From positions 62,001 to 126,000 of the forward strand of contig NZ_FNRF01000005.1 of the NCBI RefSeq assembly GCF_900107775.1: DNA of 64,000 bases, in the 5' to 3' direction. Positions within the stretch are counted from its first letter, which is position 1. The number at the start of each line of letters is the position of its first letter. The stretch comes from Xylanibacter ruminicola. Its GTDB lineage: Bacteria; Bacteroidota; Bacteroidia; Bacteroidales; Bacteroidaceae. Positions 61,211-64,000 of this stretch are shown one piece after another. Below the pieces are notes generated by a model. That model was not told where the DNA came from. It was given only the letters and a program-made list of their open reading frames with translations, and did not search any database. Made by a program: the position numbers and the translations under genes.

Positions 61211-62185
61211 TTAATCTTTCTGTGATTTCACAAGTTGTTGAGCGGCAGGTGCCACTTCAACAGTTTGTACGTCGCCCTCAACATCAAAGGCAAGAATGGT
61301 TCCATCGGGGGTTACATCAAGCGTACAAGTAGCTCCTACATACAGCGGCATGCAACTGTTAGCACCAAAGGGCAGTCCGCAGGCGATAGGAATATCAAGA
61401 TCATTAAGATGCGCAATAAGCATCTGCTCAACGCTATCGTACTGAATATCGAACCTAATAGAACTGAAGGTACCAAAAATAATACCTTTTACACGCGAAA
61501 AATCTAACTGCAATCGCAACATATAGAACAAACGGTCGATATCATGCAACGACTCCTCCATCTCCTCAAGAAACAAAATAATATCCTGATCATCGGGCAG
61601 GTTGAACTTTGAACCTGCGATGGCCGAATAGCTTGATAGATTTCCACCTATCAATATACCTTCGCCATGACCGCACTGGTTGTGTGGATTACCGGGCACC
61701 TTAAAAAGCGGAACCATTCCAAACAGCATATTGCGCATCAGCGTAGAGCAGGGTTCCAAATTACCAGCCAACTGGAATGCCATCGGTCCGTGCATGCTCA
61801 TTACCCCTGCCCCAGCCTCAGCATATAGCAATGTGGTAATATCGCCATGCCCCACCAGCCACTTGGGGTGCTTTCGATAACTCTCCCTACTGATACGGTT
61901 AAGCAGATGGATAGAGCCGTAACCTCCCCGACTACAGATGATGGCTTTGATGCTATCATCCTGCAGTGCCCACATCATATCGGCTGCACGTTCATCGGCT
62001 GTACCTGCATACACATCTGCATTCAAACAGTTGGTATGAGGACCGACAACAGGTTGTAAGCCCCAGCTCTCGATAACAGCTGCGGCTTCGGCTATCACTG
62101 CCTCATCTACCCTATAGGCAGGCGACACCAATGCGACCTTATCACCCGGTATTAGAAACGGTGGTGGTACAATTGTTTTCGTCAT
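61211..62185 (-). CDS. S66-type (LD-carboxypeptidase-like) protein lacking catalytic residues
   Basis: 324 residues, no signal peptide, normal for cytoplasmic S66 enzymes, which cut the terminal D-Ala from peptidoglycan tetrapeptides. The fold is clear: GDKVALVSPAYRVDEA, ICSRGGYGSIHLLNRI, MHGPMAFQL, GILIGGNLSS, and LFLEEMEESLHDIDRLFYML with the expected Glu. However, the nucleophile motif G-F/Y-S-D reads GHGDITTL, so Ser is Gly. The catalytic His region (usually G-H) reads GLPFGANSCMPL, so His is Ala. It is therefore probably a pseudoenzyme or acts on another substrate. Divergent from metY. Confidence 0.8.
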   Translation of the reverse strand: MTKTIVPPPFLIPGDKVALVSPAYRVDEAVIAEAAAVIESWGLQPVVGPHTNCLNADVYAGTADERAADMMWALQDDSIKAIICSRGGYGSIHLLNRISRESYRKHPKWLVGHGDITTLLYAEAGAGVMSMHGPMAFQLAGNLEPCSTLMRNMLFGMVPLFKVPGNPHNQCGHGEGILIGGNLSSYSAIAGSKFNLPDDQDIILFLEEMEESLHDIDRLFYMLRLQLDFSRVKGIIFGTFSSIRFDIQYDSVEQMLIAHLNDLDIPIACGLPFGANSCMPLYVGATCTLDVTPDGTILAFDVEGDVQTVEVAPAAQQLVKSQKD

Positions 62186-62222
62186 AGAGTTAATAGATAG
62201 TCACGGGGACATGTTTCTGTTG

Positions 62223-62230
62223 CAAAGATA
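62223..62230 (-). promoter_or_regulatory. -7 box of the S66-type gene
   Basis: The complement reads TATCTTTG, 37 bases before the ATG. A TTGC that could serve as -33 lies 20 bases further upstream. Confidence 0.5.
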
Positions 62231-62268
62231 AACAATTCTTTCAATTTACGCAAGAAAAACGCCCAAAA

Positions 62269-62300
62269 TTTGGCATATTGCCATCTTTTTTGTACTTTTG
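62269..62300 (+). promoter_or_regulatory. Promoter of metY
   Basis: TTTG (62269-62272), 20 bases, TACTTTTG (62293-62300), 28 bases before ATG 62329. A near-perfect consensus. Confidence 0.8.
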
Positions 62301-62328
62301 CCGGCAAATTGTAAAACAAAACATTAAA

Positions 62329-63612
62329 ATGGCTAAGAAATTAAGACAAGGTACGCTTTGTGTACAGGCCGGCTACAAGGCCAAGAACGGAGAACCAATT
62401 GAGTTGCCCATCATTCAGAGCACTACATTTAAGTACGACGACTCTGAGGAGATGGCAAAGTTGTTCGACCTGGAGAAGGAGGGCTATTTCTATACCCGCC
62501 TGCAGAATCCCACCAACGATGCGGTAGCAGCTAAGATCTGCACACTCGAAGGCGGTGTAGGCGCTGTGCTCACCTCATCAGGGCAGGCAGCTAACTTCTA
62601 CGCTGTATTCAACATCTGCGAGGCTGGCGACCACATCGTCACATCGAACGAGATATACGGTGGCACCTTTAACCTGTTTGGCGTAACACTGAAGAAGCTT
62701 GGTATCGAGTGCACCTTTGTTAGTCCCGATGCCAGCGAAGAGGAGATTCAGGCTGCTTTCCGCCCCAACACCAAAGCGCTGTTTGGCGAGACTATCTCGA
62801 ACCCTGGCTGTGCCGTATTGGATATCGAAAAATTCGCTAAGATTGCCCACAAGAACGGTGTCCCCCTGATTGTGGATAACACTTTTGCCACACCAGTAAA
62901 CTGCCGTCCCTTTGAGTGGGGTGCCGATATCGTAACCCACAGCACTACCAAGTATATGGATGGACTGGCCACACAGGTTGGCGGTTGTGTAGTGGACAGC
63001 GGTAACTTCGACTGGTTGGCTCATGCCGAGAAGTTCCCTGGACTATGTACACCTGATGAGAGCTACCACGGACTTACCTACGTAAAGGCCTTTGGCAAGA
63101 TGGGCTACACGACCAAACTGGTGGCTCAGCTGATGCGCGACCTGGGCTCTATCCCAGCCCCACAGAACTCGTTCCTGCTGAACATGGGCTTGCAGACATT
63201 GCACCTGCGCATGGCCCAGCACTGCAAGAATGCACAGAAGGTAGCCGAGTTCCTGAACGCCAACGACAAAGTGGCTTGGGTACACTACTGCGGACTGCCC
63301 ACCGATGCCAACTATGAGCGCGGACAGAAGTATCTGCCCAACGGCAGCTGCGGCGTAATCGCCTTCGGACTGAAGGGTACTCGCGAGACAGCCATTAAAT
63401 GGATGGACTCGCTGGAGATGATCAACATCGTGACCCACGTGGCCGATGCCCGCACCTGTGTGCTGCATCCCGCCAGTCACACCCACCGTCAGCTCAGCGA
63501 TGAGCAGCTGCGCGAGGCTGGTGTAGCACCTGACTTGATCCGTCTTTCAGTAGGTATCGAGGATGTAGAGGATATCCTGGACGACATCAAGCAGGCACTC
63601 GAAAAGATATAA
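62329..63612 (+). CDS. metY: O-acetylhomoserine sulfhydrylase
   Basis: 427 residues, typical length. A PLP enzyme that makes homocysteine from O-acetylhomoserine and sulfide for methionine synthesis. The PLP Lys is in VTHSTTKYMDGLA, and the family motifs GYFYTRLQNPTNDAV, LTSSGQAANFYA, ETISNPGCAVLDI and PHPASHTHRQL-like region (VLHPASHTHRQL) are present. ATG 62329 gives the usual MAKKLRQGTLCVQAGY start; an in-frame start at 62278 precedes the promoter. The pyridoxal family also includes cystathionine enzymes, but the sequence is closest to MetY. No other methionine gene is in the window. Confidence 0.92.
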   Translation: MAKKLRQGTLCVQAGYKAKNGEPIELPIIQSTTFKYDDSEEMAKLFDLEKEGYFYTRLQNPTNDAVAAKICTLEGGVGAVLTSSGQAANFYAVFNICEAGDHIVTSNEIYGGTFNLFGVTLKKLGIECTFVSPDASEEEIQAAFRPNTKALFGETISNPGCAVLDIEKFAKIAHKNGVPLIVDNTFATPVNCRPFEWGADIVTHSTTKYMDGLATQVGGCVVDSGNFDWLAHAEKFPGLCTPDESYHGLTYVKAFGKMGYTTKLVAQLMRDLGSIPAPQNSFLLNMGLQTLHLRMAQHCKNAQKVAEFLNANDKVAWVHYCGLPTDANYERGQKYLPNGSCGVIAFGLKGTRETAIKWMDSLEMINIVTHVADARTCVLHPASHTHRQLSDEQLREAGVAPDLIRLSVGIEDVEDILDDIKQALEKI

Positions 63613-63621
63613 GCCGACGGC

Positions 63622-63680
63622 AAACGTCGAAACACATGGGGGTAAACGTCGAAAGAGATTTCACGCTTGCCCCCATTTTT
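63622..63680. promoter_or_regulatory. Paired AAACGTCGAAA repeats with an overlapping terminator-like hairpin
   Basis: AAACGTCGAAA at 63622-63632 and 63644-63654, exactly 22 bases apart. ATGGGGG (63636-63642) and CCCCCAT (63670-63676) could pair across a long loop and are followed by T residues. The repeats lie about 50-72 bases before the predicted start of the next gene. Confidence 0.5.
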
Positions 63681-63682
63681 CA

Positions 63683-63690
63683 TACCTTTG
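63683..63690 (+). promoter_or_regulatory. -7 box of the last gene
   Basis: TACCTTTG, 52 bases before ATG 63743. A TTGC at 63667 is a weak -33 candidate. Confidence 0.55.
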
Positions 63691-63742
63691 CAGCAGAAAA
63701 ATTTAAAAATTCAAGAATGTAAAAATTAAAAATATAAAAGGT

Positions 63743-64000
63743 ATGAAACAGATTAGATTTTTCCTGGTAACAATGATGCTGACACTCTCAGCAGTAGTAA
63801 TGGCACAGAAGACCACCGTAAGTGGTGTGCTGATGGACAAGACCCTGAACGAGGGCGAACCATTTGCCACCGTACGCGTGTTTAAGGCAGGCAAGAGCGA
63901 TAAGCCTATCGCCATGTTTATCACCGACGAGAACGGTCGCTTCCAGCAGGAGGTAAAAGGTAAGGGTAAGTTCGACATCGTATTCAGCAGCGTAGGTAAG
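63743..64000 (+). CDS. Exported carboxypeptidase-regulatory-like protein, N-terminal part (cut by window edge)
   Basis: 86 codons to the right edge. Signal peptide MKQIRFFLVTMMLTLSAVVM followed by AQK, then a carboxypeptidase-regulatory-like beta-sandwich (TTVSGVLMDKTLNEGEPFATVRVF, ...DENGRFQQEV...FDIVFSSVGK). This start is typical of TonB-dependent or outer-membrane beta-barrel family proteins in Bacteroidota, but the rest lies outside the window, so the type is inferred. Confidence 0.6.
   Translation, partial: MKQIRFFLVTMMLTLSAVVMAQKTTVSGVLMDKTLNEGEPFATVRVFKAGKSDKPIAMFITDENGRFQQEVKGKGKFDIVFSSVGK

Noticed and set aside
1..64000. tRNA, rRNA, transposase, integrase or phage genes
   Set aside because: I looked for conserved arms and typical motifs and found none.

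Overview
The window looks like chromosome of a Prevotella-type member of the Bacteroidota (gut or rumen). The evidence is two SusC/SusD polysaccharide utilization loci, SusR-like and hybrid two-component regulators, BspA-like surface proteins, MBG-repeat proteins, and promoters that repeatedly fit the Bacteroidota pattern TTTG or TTGG, about 19-20 bases, then TAnnTTTG. I see no rRNA, tRNA, CRISPR array, transposase or phage genes.

Layout. 1-3723: an edge-truncated exported protein, then two TPR, membrane and DNA-binding-like regulators. 3864-10217: a six-gene operon of tripartite efflux (TolC, periplasmic adaptor, ABC ATPase, MacB-like permease) ending in a LytS/LytR-type two-component system. 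10392-13831: fructose-bisphosphate aldolase, a secreted GH43 enzyme and trmO. 13832-14307: a gene-free block of hairpins and clustered heptamers beside dinD. 15303-22328: a long leader with a small open frame, then two large surface proteins (BspA-like and MBG-repeat). 22386-24500: an SPFH protein and alanine dehydrogenase.

24493-37355 is a starch locus (PUL 1). A SusR-like regulator is divergent from GH97 (SusB-like), SusC, SusD, a SusE/F-like lipoprotein with two CBM26-like modules, and two tandem GH13 amylases. The expected flow is surface binding by SusD and SusE/F, import of oligosaccharides by SusC, and cleavage by GH13 and GH97. 37459-45526 holds an unusual receiver-receiver-PPDK_N protein, a pair of Cache-domain sensors (the first apparently a pseudokinase) and glutamine synthetase.

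45676-59158 is a second locus (PUL 2), probably for arabinan or arabinose-rich side chains: GH43, an unrecognised probable helical-barrel enzyme, SusC, SusD and an endo-arabinanase-like GH43. It is divergent from a hybrid two-component regulator. Three phased GGGTAATAT boxes lie between them. 59160-64000 holds an exported type B carboxylesterase, a small DUF6078-like protein, an S66-type protein that seems to lack its catalytic Ser and His, metY, and the start of an exported carboxypeptidase-regulatory-like protein cut by the window edge.

The best leads for something undescribed are the unrecognised 669-residue PUL 2 protein, the phased operators at 55059-55133 and 37366-37424, the heptamer cluster by dinD, the probable S66 pseudoenzyme, the pseudokinase-kinase pair, and the leaderless small frame in the BspA leader.
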